In this document: one piece after another, positions 25,648 through 33,977 of the stretch
How the letters are laid out: every line of letters starts with the position of its first letter
How positions within the stretch are numbered: the first letter of the stretch is position 1
Assembly: GCA_965223115.1 (NCBI GenBank)
Contig: OZ244982.1
Coordinates: 1,302,001-1,366,000, forward strand
DNA: 64,000 bases
Direction: 5' to 3'
Source: CBDCUI01 sp965223115
Lineage (GTDB): Bacteria; Pseudomonadota; Gammaproteobacteria; UBA4575
Notes under the pieces: model-generated
The model's input: only the letters and a program-made list of their open reading frames with translations
The model's database searches: none
What the model was told of the DNA's origin: nothing
Made by a program: the position numbers and the translations under genes

Positions 25648-27342
25648 TTACGAATCTTGTGTAACACGTAACACTTCTTCAATTGAAGTAATACCTTGTG
25701 CAACTTTATGCAGACCATCTTGATAAATTGTTTTCATCCCTTCCTCTATAGCCGCACTCTGAAGTATTGTGGCATCAGCGTGGTCTAAAATAAGTTTTCT
25801 TATTCGGTCAGTAACAACCAGCAGTTCTAAAATACATGTTCTTCCAACATAACCTGTAAAGTGGCAGTTTTCACAACCTTGAGGCGTGTAAATGTGGTTT
25901 ATTTCAACCCCGCAGTTTAGTTCTTCTTTTAAATTACTTGTAAATTCTGTTTTTATCTTACATTCGCTACATAGTATCCGTATCAATCTCTGTGCAACGA
26001 CGGCATTAAGTGTGGAAGTTAACAAATAATCTTCAACTCCCATTTCCATAAGTCTTGTAACACTGCTAGTAGAATCATTAGTGTGCAATGTGGACATAAC
26101 AAGATGTCCAGTTAACGCTGACTGTACACAAATTTCAGCAGTTTCCAAATCTCGCATTTCACCTACCATGATTACATCAGGATCTTGACGAACAATAGAT
26201 CGCAATGCATTTGCAAATGTTAAACCTATATTAGGCTTAGCTTGTATTTGGTTAATTCCTTCTAACTGATATTCAACTGGATCTTCAACGGTAATAATTT
26301 TTCTATGCGGCTCGTTTAACAAACTCAGTGCTGTATATAAAGTTGTAGTTTTACCGCTACCCGTAGGCCCCGTTAGCAAAATCATCCCATGAGGTAAACG
26401 CAAGCACTCTAAAAACTTTTGATGAGTTTCTTGTTGAAAACCCAATGCCTCAAAATCAAGTACCACAGACTCTTGGTTAAGCAGTCTAAGCACTACGCTT
26501 TCACCATGCATGGTTGGCACAGTCGAAACACGCATATCAAAATCACTACCTTGTATGCGGCTACGTATTCTTCCGTCTTGTGGTAAACGTCTTTCTGCTA
26601 TGTTCAATTTAGCCATGATTTTTATTCTGGAAATCACTGCCGCTGCGAACTGCTTAGGTGGTGATTCAACCTCTTGTAAAACACCATCTATTCTGTATCG
26701 AACTTTTAAATTTCCTTCAAATGGCTCAATATGAATATCCGATGCGCCTTGCTCTGCAGCCCGTTGAATAATTAAATTCACAAGGCGAATGACAGGTGCT
26801 TCGCTAGCCAAGTCTTTTAAGTGATCAAGCTCATCATCAGATATTTCTTCAACATTAGCTGCATCGACAATCTGATTCATTTTTGATGAATCTTGTCCCG
26901 AAATTTGATCAACCGCGTATTCAATATCTGAAAGTGTACCAACATGTACTTCAACTGTTTTACCAGTAGCAATTTGAACTGCGTCGATAACAGGCTGATC
27001 TAATGGATCAGCCATAGCCAAGATCACTTTATTTTCTTGCTGTTCTAGAGGAATCGATACACTTTCTTTTAAAAATCGAAACGATATAGCGCCATCTAGT
27101 ACCGCATCATGTGGATATGCATCACGGTCTACAACTGGAAGCTCTAACAAATCACCCAATGCATTAGCAATGTCTTTATCACTCACTACACCTAATCTAT
27201 TCAGCATAGTGACAAAAGAAACTTCTGGAGTTTCTTCCTGCATACGTTTTATCTTGGACAAATCTGATTCACGCAGTTTTGCACTGCGTTGTAAATAATC
27301 AGCAATGTCTTCACTAGATAATGTAGGAGCAATATTCGACAT
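25648..27342 (-). CDS. gspE: GspE, type II secretion ATPase
   Basis: The cytoplasmic hexameric ATPase that powers pseudopilus growth. It has an N-terminal T2SSE_N domain (about 40-150), Walker A GPTGSGKTTT at 325-334, an Asp box and Walker B around IMVGEMRD (390-398), a His box near HTND (420), and the zinc tetracysteine module Cys458, Cys461, Cys490, Cys493. 564 aa, a normal length. It heads the core gspEFGHIJKLMC run, with about 196 bases separating it from gspB. Confidence 0.97.
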   Translation of the reverse strand: MSNIAPTLSSEDIADYLQRSAKLRESDLSKIKRMQEETPEVSFVTMLNRLGVVSDKDIANALGDLLELPVVDRDAYPHDAVLDGAISFRFLKESVSIPLEQQENKVILAMADPLDQPVIDAVQIATGKTVEVHVGTLSDIEYAVDQISGQDSSKMNQIVDAANVEEISDDELDHLKDLASEAPVIRLVNLIIQRAAEQGASDIHIEPFEGNLKVRYRIDGVLQEVESPPKQFAAAVISRIKIMAKLNIAERRLPQDGRIRSRIQGSDFDMRVSTVPTMHGESVVLRLLNQESVVLDFEALGFQQETHQKFLECLRLPHGMILLTGPTGSGKTTTLYTALSLLNEPHRKIITVEDPVEYQLEGINQIQAKPNIGLTFANALRSIVRQDPDVIMVGEMRDLETAEICVQSALTGHLVMSTLHTNDSTSSVTRLMEMGVEDYLLTSTLNAVVAQRLIRILCSECKIKTEFTSNLKEELNCGVEINHIYTPQGCENCHFTGYVGRTCILELLVVTDRIRKLILDHADATILQSAAIEEGMKTIYQDGLHKVAQGITSIEEVLRVTQDS

Positions 27343-27538
27343 AGTTGTTATGGGAGTCCAGCCTCATCCACTTTCCACGGTAATTGCCTGATATTTCAAG
27401 CTTATTATGTAATCTCGACTATAGAATCATAGTCCCGATGAAGAAAAATTAAAAATGCTAAAATAAAATAGCAAAAAGTATCGTAACCTACTGATATTGA
27501 ATATAAAAAAGCGATTAAATAACAATAAAGATGCAAGT

Positions 27539-28534
27539 TTAACGGACATTTAATCGAAATAGATGCCCACGATAATCAAATATTACTCCGTATCGTGTAA
27601 TCTCAACTAAAGCTAAATCATTTTGCAGATTGGCTCCTTCTGTATACATTCTTCCATTGATGCGTACCTTGCGTAATGCAGGTTGCTGATTAAACAGATG
27701 TACAGAAATATTCAAATCTGGCACCTTTTCTTGTATATCGTATGGCAACTCACCAAATTCAGACACCCCGGTATTCACCGCATTTATTGTTAAATATTCA
27801 GGTCTCAAATTGCTTTTATTTGCGAACTCATGAGGGCCTTCCATAGGCTCACTTTGGGGATTTATTTCCTTGTCAAAATGAACATTTTTAGTTGTTTCCT
27901 GCTTATCCAATTCAAGATCTTTAGCTGCTGTAGATAAAGTAGAATACATAGAATAAAGTTTAGACCGTCTAGACTCAGGCTGATTACTTATCAAATTTGA
28001 TTCACTGTTTGATGCAACAAGTGTTTGACTATTCACTTCTGCTATCTTTGTTTTTTCAGGTATAGCTTTGGTTCGTTTATCAATAATTTGCACAGGGATT
28101 TCTTGTTGCTGAGGTTTGATTAGTTGAATTGATTTTAACTGTGAATTACGTATATTTTGTATTGTAGTATCCTTTACACTCTTTCGGCTCTCTGCCAATG
28201 CTGTGCTATTTGTTTCAATTTCTTCCCCATATTCATCACTTACTACAGACACAATCTCTTCTTGTAAAACGATATTTTCAGCATGCTGCTCAATATTCGC
28301 AGTATTAGTAATATTAGTAGCTTCAAGAAAATTATTACTCACAATCATCCTGGTACCATACCAAGTAATTAATACACCGAGAAATATTCCAACTCCTACC
28401 CCAAACCACTTTAGCCAATCTTTGTCTTCGATAAAATCTGTCTGAGGCGTCGTATATTCAACTGATATAGAAGGTACTTGACCAAGTTTACGCTCTCTTT
28501 CAGCCTGCTTAATCGATTCGAGTATAAATGACAT
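27539..28534 (-). CDS. gspB: GspB, type II secretion accessory protein
   Basis: A bitopic inner-membrane protein: cytoplasmic start MSFILESIKQAERERKLG, membrane segment at about 45-65, a long low-complexity periplasmic linker rich in Glu, Ser and Thr, and a C-terminal GspB domain (about 260-331, LNISVHLFNQQPALRKVRINGRMYTEG). GspB with GspA helps insert and assemble the secretin through the peptidoglycan. It starts 13 bases after gspA, the usual pairing. Confidence 0.9.
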   Translation of the reverse strand: MSFILESIKQAERERKLGQVPSISVEYTTPQTDFIEDKDWLKWFGVGVGIFLGVLITWYGTRMIVSNNFLEATNITNTANIEQHAENIVLQEEIVSVVSDEYGEEIETNSTALAESRKSVKDTTIQNIRNSQLKSIQLIKPQQQEIPVQIIDKRTKAIPEKTKIAEVNSQTLVASNSESNLISNQPESRRSKLYSMYSTLSTAAKDLELDKQETTKNVHFDKEINPQSEPMEGPHEFANKSNLRPEYLTINAVNTGVSEFGELPYDIQEKVPDLNISVHLFNQQPALRKVRINGRMYTEGANLQNDLALVEITRYGVIFDYRGHLFRLNVR

Positions 28535-28547
28535 AATTTAAATATTA

Positions 28548-30287
28548 TTATTTTGTTAAATAAGGTACATCTATTTGTTCTGCGCTATTAATATGTATTT
28601 GTGTAACAGGGCCAACAATACCATCAGAAATTATATTTTGTGTTAATTGAAATTCTTTTACTTCATCAACAAGTTCAGAGTAATAAATAAATGGGTCAGG
28701 TGTAACTGGACTACGTCCAACTAAGTTGGCCAGCCTCTTCTCTAATGCTGTAACAGCATCACTTTTCTGACCAGGTACAATGTGGTGTACATTTGGGTAT
28801 AAAGGCTGCCAAAGTATTTCAAATTCACCACTCCAATTTTCTTCAATTTCACCAATAGAAACTAAATGAAAATTACCTTTATCGCTCACAATCACTTGGC
28901 CTTCTTCAACAGCCACGAGAACAATAAAGCTAGGATTAAAATGATTGGTATGACTTTTTAATATTGCAGGACGATTTAGCTTTATTAAATCAGCAACGTC
29001 ACCTTTGTTTTGATAACAGTTCAACTGATAATCCAAAGCAACTTGACAAGGATTTTTTTCGAATGCTGTGTAATCAACTCCCCACAATCGAAACAAATCA
29101 CGAAATGCCTGGACACGACTAGAAGGTTGAGAAAGTGGTTTCTGAGTGGCTATCGACATATTTAAGTCTGAAGCAACCTCACTTTGTTGACCTGCTTTTT
29201 CAATGCTAATTAATTCTTTGTTAACTGTCTCACCCAAATATTCATCATCTTCTAAACTATTTACGTCTTCAAACGATGCTTTTGCAATAATTTTACTTTC
29301 TTCTATGTTTGTTTTTACATCAGATGAAGAGCTAGTAATGCTAATCTCTTTATGTAAAACAGGTTCTTCCAACAACTCAGATCTAGTAGTTTGATATGCA
29401 AACACTACGGCACCTGAAACCAACATGGCAATTACACTTGCTGCAATTGATTTGGGTAATAAATTATTGTTCTGATCCACATAATCAAACACTTCTGCTG
29501 CAGATTGCTTAATAATAGCTGAGCTGATTTTGCGTTGTCTTAATGTATAAGCACCTAATAACACACGATCACATAATATATTTATTAATCTTGGTATACC
29601 TTTGGCTAGACGATGTATCTGTTTTATATTAGAAGATGAAAAAATTGGTTGTGTAGCACCAGCCACAGATAAACGATGATTGATGTATTGACTCGTTTCC
29701 TGCTTATTCAATGGACCGATATGAAACCGTGCTGTTATACGCTGATTAACTTGTTCAAGCTCGGGTTTTGCTAAAGTATTTCTTAACTCTGGCTGACCTA
29801 TCAAAATAATCTGCAGAAGTTTTTGTTCATTTGTTTCAATATTAGTTAATGCACGTATATGCTCTAGAGCGTCAACACTCAAATTTTGCGCTTCATCGAT
29901 AACCAATACTGTATTTCTACCCTCTGCATGAGCGTCTACTAAATAATCAAACAGCTTCTTTACATAGTCTTTGACATTTGGATGAAATGTCGAATAACTG
30001 ATATGTAATTCATCACAAATTGATGCTAATAATTCTAACGGTGAAAATTTTGGATTAATTACAAACGCTATATCCGTGTTTTCAGGAAGCTGTTCAAATA
30101 TACACCGGCAAATTGTGGTCTTCCCTGTCCCAATTTCTCCAGTCAATAATACGAATCCACCTTTACGCGTTATGCCATAAACCAAGTGCGCTAAAGCCTC
30201 TTCGTGCTGCTTGCTTAAATATAAATATTTCGGATTTGGCGCTATGGAAAACGCAGACTCGTCAATTTTGAAAAATCGTCCAAACAT
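28548..30287 (-). CDS. gspA: GspA/ExeA, ATPase with peptidoglycan-binding domain
   Basis: The 579-aa protein has an AAA ATPase domain with Walker A (GEIGTGKTT, about 50-58) and Walker B (VLVIDEAQ, about 128), a membrane segment (about 283-303), a C39-peptidase-like region (about 395-490) without a convincing catalytic triad, and a C-terminal peptidoglycan-binding domain (about 505-570). ExeA of Aeromonas has this plan; it binds peptidoglycan and helps the secretin through it. It begins the secretion cluster. Confidence 0.92.
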   Translation of the reverse strand: MFGRFFKIDESAFSIAPNPKYLYLSKQHEEALAHLVYGITRKGGFVLLTGEIGTGKTTICRCIFEQLPENTDIAFVINPKFSPLELLASICDELHISYSTFHPNVKDYVKKLFDYLVDAHAEGRNTVLVIDEAQNLSVDALEHIRALTNIETNEQKLLQIILIGQPELRNTLAKPELEQVNQRITARFHIGPLNKQETSQYINHRLSVAGATQPIFSSSNIKQIHRLAKGIPRLINILCDRVLLGAYTLRQRKISSAIIKQSAAEVFDYVDQNNNLLPKSIAASVIAMLVSGAVVFAYQTTRSELLEEPVLHKEISITSSSSDVKTNIEESKIIAKASFEDVNSLEDDEYLGETVNKELISIEKAGQQSEVASDLNMSIATQKPLSQPSSRVQAFRDLFRLWGVDYTAFEKNPCQVALDYQLNCYQNKGDVADLIKLNRPAILKSHTNHFNPSFIVLVAVEEGQVIVSDKGNFHLVSIGEIEENWSGEFEILWQPLYPNVHHIVPGQKSDAVTALEKRLANLVGRSPVTPDPFIYYSELVDEVKEFQLTQNIISDGIVGPVTQIHINSAEQIDVPYLTK

Positions 30288-30469
30288 TTTGCTTTAGGGA
30301 TCTGTCCCTTAATCATTGTTTTTATTAATATTTCACGTAAAAGCCATTAAGACTTTAAGTAAATTTGAGCATACCCTTATGTACAAAAGATATTCAACCG
30401 ACTAAGAGTAAGGTTGTTTATTACTCATTTGATTGAAAATTATATAAATTTTCCAGATAAGCAAAAATT

Positions 30470-31426
30470 TTAGAAGTTCTTTTTCAGATCCATCCCTTTA
30501 TATAGGTATGCAACCTCTTCTGCATAACCATTAAATGGCTGTGTTTGACGTTTAAGGAATGTGCCTATCCTTCTTTCTTTTTTCTGACTCCATCGAGGAT
30601 GGTCTACATCAGAATTTACATTAGAATAAAAACCATATTCATGAGGGGCGGCAACATTCCAGGCACTTGCTGGTTGTGTGGTAGTAAAACGAATTTTCAC
30701 AATGGATTTAATACTTTTAAATCCATATTTCCATGGCACAACTAGCCTTAGTGGCGCGCCATTTTGATTAAGTAACTCTTTACCATACAAACCAACGGAT
30801 AATATCGTCAAGGGATGCATCGCCTCGTCCATGCGCAGACCTTCAGTATAAGGCCAGCTTAACACTTTGCGTTTTTGACCTGGTAAGTTATCAGGGTCAT
30901 AAATACTCTCGAACTCCACAAATTTTGCTTTAGATGTTGGCTTGAATTGTTTAATTACCTTACCAAGCTCTATACCTACCCATGGAATCACCATAGACCA
31001 AGCTTCTACACAACGTAGCCTGTAAATCCGCTCTTCCAACAGTGAAGCCTTTATAATGTCTTCTAAATTATACGTACCAGGTTTATTACACTCACCTTCT
31101 ACACTAATGGTCCATGGCTCAGTTTGCAGTAGATGCGCATTCAGCTTTGGATCTTTTTTTCCAGAACCAAGCTCATAAAAATTATTATATGAGGTAATCG
31201 AATCGTAGGCAGTTAAAGATTCACGGGTTGAATAATTGCTCTTCTTTACATCAGAAAAATCAAAAGAAGCATGCGAAAGATTTAACACCAGCCCATAATT
31301 AATAAGAGTGCCATAAACTAGAAAATTAAATGATGAATGGATAAATCTGCGTCGTTGTTGATAAATCTCAGAATCTGTTACATTACAATCCTTAAGATCA
31401 GAATTTTTTCTAATCTTTATTAACAT
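30470..31426 (-). CDS. msrP: Second MsrP-like molybdopterin methionine sulfoxide reductase
   Basis: A 318-aa paralogue of the MsrP at 3427-4386, with very similar sequence through the catalytic domain, including Cys139 in RLRCVEAWSMVIPW and the motif NQNGAPLRLVVPWKYGFKSIKSIVKIRF. The Tat motif is present (QRRRFIH, residues 24-30), but the hydrophobic part that follows is polar-interrupted and lacks the Ala-rich end of the first copy. No msrQ lies nearby, so it would share MsrQ from the other locus or use another donor. It lies 182 bases after gspA. Confidence 0.9.
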   Translation of the reverse strand: MLIKIRKNSDLKDCNVTDSEIYQQRRRFIHSSFNFLVYGTLINYGLVLNLSHASFDFSDVKKSNYSTRESLTAYDSITSYNNFYELGSGKKDPKLNAHLLQTEPWTISVEGECNKPGTYNLEDIIKASLLEERIYRLRCVEAWSMVIPWVGIELGKVIKQFKPTSKAKFVEFESIYDPDNLPGQKRKVLSWPYTEGLRMDEAMHPLTILSVGLYGKELLNQNGAPLRLVVPWKYGFKSIKSIVKIRFTTTQPASAWNVAAPHEYGFYSNVNSDVDHPRWSQKKERRIGTFLKRQTQPFNGYAEEVAYLYKGMDLKKNF

Positions 31427-31740
31427 GTGACACCAACTACAATTAAACTGCCATATTTAACTAACCACAACATATTTAAGCTAATCATACTTGTGAGTAT
31501 AGTTAAAGCAAGATAATTGAATTTTAAGTAATTTATACAATTAACCAACTTACTTTTACTTATTGAAAACATTCTTAAAGAAATAAAAAAACCACTCCGT
31601 ATACTCGCTGTGGACAATTACTCGTTGTGATCGCCATAATCAACAGCGGAAACTTAGTCTAACTCTTTTTAAAACCATTCTCGATGTGAAACCTACACGA
31701 TTCAGCAATATAAAAAAGACTCAACGATAGGTCTTAATAC
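31427..31740. other. Intergenic, no gene seen
   Basis: About 310 AT-rich bases between the second msrP and tRNA-Arg. A 65-codon minus-strand frame exists, but it overlaps the msrP start and has no ribosome binding site. I see no repeat or clear terminator. It should contain the msrP promoter. Confidence 0.5.
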
Positions 31741-31817
31741 TGGCGCGCCCGGAGAGATTCGAACTCCCGACCCCCTGGTTCGTAGCCAGGTACTCTATCC
31801 AACTGAGCTACGGGCGC
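31741..31817 (-). tRNA. tRNA-Arg (anticodon ACG)
   Basis: Complete cloverleaf of 77 bases: acceptor GCGCCCG/CGGGCGC, anticodon loop CTACGAA with anticodon ACG (A34 presumably modified to inosine, reading CGU/CGC/CGA), T-loop TTCGAAT, discriminator G and encoded CCA. In enterics this tRNA follows tRNA-Ser(GCU) in one operon after csrA. Here it lies next to it but points the other way. Confidence 0.95.
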
Positions 31818-31900
31818 AAATGTGAAAAGCGGCGATTATAGCGAATTAATCGATTCAAATTACATATAATTCTAAGTATTCGATATACTCTTGTTCCAAC

Positions 31901-31993
<93 letters not shown>

Positions 31994-32031
31994 CCTTAAA
32001 TCCATTCAATCAAGCTCTTGTGGACATCGAC

Positions 32032-32223
32032 ATGACTTCTTTGCACGTCTTTTTGCTTGGACTAATCTTAAATATAGCCGGTATAGGCTTTTTCTTTTTG
32101 CCATTCCAGATCCAATTTATTGGCTGGATATTACTACTTATTGGCTCTATTGTTTTATTTTTTGCAGGATATCTATGGTTTAATGATCTAATTACAAAGC
32201 ATTCTAAAAAAGCTTCAAAATGA
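32032..32223 (+). CDS. Small two-span membrane protein, 63 aa
   Basis: The product is almost all membrane: segments at about 5-23 (VFLLGLILNIAGIGFFFLP) and 28-48, followed by a basic tail (KHSKKASK). I chose ATG 32032, 38 bases after the tRNA-Ser gene; the longer frame runs through the tRNA and is not credible. No clear Shine-Dalgarno sequence is present. I do not recognise a family. It could be transcribed with the tRNA. Confidence 0.5.
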   Translation: MTSLHVFLLGLILNIAGIGFFFLPFQIQFIGWILLLIGSIVLFFAGYLWFNDLITKHSKKASK

Positions 32224-32321
32224 TCTTCTAAAAAATATCTATTAAAGCATGATATTTAGTTATATATATAACGACTATCAGATCTAAAATCTAACAACCT
32301 TTCAGCTGGGATGTATCTTTA

Positions 32322-32513
32322 TCAGCCAGTGGATTCAGATGCTTGGGTTTTCTCACGTTTAATGCGTTCATAAATTTCTTCACGATGCACCGCGACATCT
32401 CTTGGTGCATTTACACCTATGCGCACTTGATTACCTTTCACTCCTAACACAGTAACAGTGACATCATCTCCTATCATCAGCGTTTCGCCGACTCTCCTCG
32501 TCAAAATCAGCAT
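32322..32513 (-). CDS. csrA: CsrA, carbon storage regulator
   Basis: An RNA-binding translational regulator that blocks ribosome sites containing GGA. The 63-aa product starts MLILTRRVGETLMIGDDV and keeps the RNA-contact residues of both edges (Arg6, Arg7 and the VHREEIYERI segment with Arg44). I chose ATG 32513, preceded by AGGAG eight bases upstream; the longer frame to 32573 adds unrelated residues. Its place after alaS-lysC is the classic gammaproteobacterial order. Confidence 0.97.
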   Translation of the reverse strand: MLILTRRVGETLMIGDDVTVTVLGVKGNQVRIGVNAPRDVAVHREEIYERIKREKTQASESTG

Positions 32514-32649
32514 TCCCGTATCTCCTAGTAGTCCGTTTTTTATTGTTTTATGTTTAACCAACACACACATCACTTATTTAGTTAATGTGCACCTGCGGTT
32601 TCTCTCCATTCCAAAGCTGTTTTGTTATTATTTATACTATTGCGGCGGC

Positions 32650-33888
32650 CTATCCAGTATTTACCTCTTGTGATTGATTTAATTCAAACGCTTCATGTAA
32701 CGTCCTTACACCAAGTTCCAAATATTTCTCGTCGATCACTACCGAAATCTTAATTTCAGACGTCGAGATCATTCTAATATTAATCTTCTCATTTGCCAGC
32801 GCAGTAAACATTCTACTCGCAATTCCCGCATGAGACCTCATTCCTACTCCAACTAATGATAATTTCACAATTTGAGAATCGCCTCCAACCTCACCTCCAC
32901 CAAGCTTTTTAGTAGTATTTTCAAGTACTTTTAGTGCTTTATTATAGTCATTTCTATGCACTGTAAAGGTGAAATCTGTGGTTTCATCAGAGCCTACATT
33001 TTGCACAATCATGTCCACTTCTATATTTTCAGCCGAAATTGGACCCAAAATGTGAGCCGCGACCCCAGGCTGATCTGGGACGCCTTTAATGGTTAACTGG
33101 GCTTCATCCCGATTAAAAGCTATACCTGAGATGAGCGGATCTTCCATGTCGTCTTCCTCAATAGTTATCAGAGTTCCAGGCCCCTCTTCAAAGGTAGAGA
33201 GTACCCTAAGTGGTACATCATACTTGCCTGCAAACTCAACCGCACGAATTTGTAATACTTTTGAACCCAAACTCGCCATTTCTAGCATCTCTTCAAAGGT
33301 TATACGATTTAAACGCCGAGCATTGGGCTCTACTCTGGGATCTGTTGTATAAACGCCATCTACATCCGTATATATTTGACATTCATCCGCCTTGACCGCC
33401 GCTGCCAAAGCTACTGCAGTGGTATCTGATCCTCCTCGGCCTAATGTAGTGATATTGCCTTCATCATCGACACCCTGAAAACCTGCCACAACCACAACAT
33501 TACCATCATCTAGTAATTTCTTTAAACGAACAGAATCAATGCTTTGAATACGTGCTTTATTAAATTTGTCGTCAGTACGGATATCCAGTTGCAATCCAGT
33601 AGCCGAAACTGCAGCACAACCGCGTTTTTGCAATGCCATTGCAAGCAAGGCAATGGTCACTTGCTCACCGGTAGAAACAAGAACATCTAGTTCGCGCCCA
33701 TAGGGTGTACCTCCTTGTATTTGCTCTGCTAATGAAATTAATCTATTTGTTTCGCCACTCATAGCCGAAACGACAACCACTACTTGATGGCCTTGCTGTC
33801 TAAACTTAATTACTTTTTGAGCAACATTTTCGATTTTCTCAACAGTGCCTACTGAAGTACCTCCATATTTTTGTACAATTAATGCCAT
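32650..33888 (-). CDS. lysC: Aspartate kinase, monofunctional
   Basis: Phosphorylates aspartate, the first step to lysine, threonine and methionine. The N-terminal kinase signature VQKYGGTSVG is at residues 5-14, GRGGSDTTA near 150 contacts substrate, and two ACT domains (about 265-340 and 345-405) should give feedback control. 412 aa, as in Pseudomonas LysC. It lies between alaS and csrA, as in pseudomonads. The 89-base upstream gap is too short for a lysine riboswitch. Confidence 0.95.
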   Translation of the reverse strand: MALIVQKYGGTSVGTVEKIENVAQKVIKFRQQGHQVVVVVSAMSGETNRLISLAEQIQGGTPYGRELDVLVSTGEQVTIALLAMALQKRGCAAVSATGLQLDIRTDDKFNKARIQSIDSVRLKKLLDDGNVVVVAGFQGVDDEGNITTLGRGGSDTTAVALAAAVKADECQIYTDVDGVYTTDPRVEPNARRLNRITFEEMLEMASLGSKVLQIRAVEFAGKYDVPLRVLSTFEEGPGTLITIEEDDMEDPLISGIAFNRDEAQLTIKGVPDQPGVAAHILGPISAENIEVDMIVQNVGSDETTDFTFTVHRNDYNKALKVLENTTKKLGGGEVGGDSQIVKLSLVGVGMRSHAGIASRMFTALANEKINIRMISTSEIKISVVIDEKYLELGVRTLHEAFELNQSQEVNTG

Positions 33889-33977
33889 ATAAATCGTCGA
33901 TCCATGAAAATGGTTTCTTCTCTAAAGGATAGGTTCACGATACGTTAACACACTCAACACTAGCTACAATATGGTAA

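Noticed and set aside
31420..31617. 65-codon minus-strand frame upstream of the second msrP
   Set aside because: Overlaps the msrP start, no ribosome site, no family resemblance.
33889..33977. Possible lysine riboswitch before lysC
   Set aside because: The gap is only 89 bases, too short, and no matching stems are seen.
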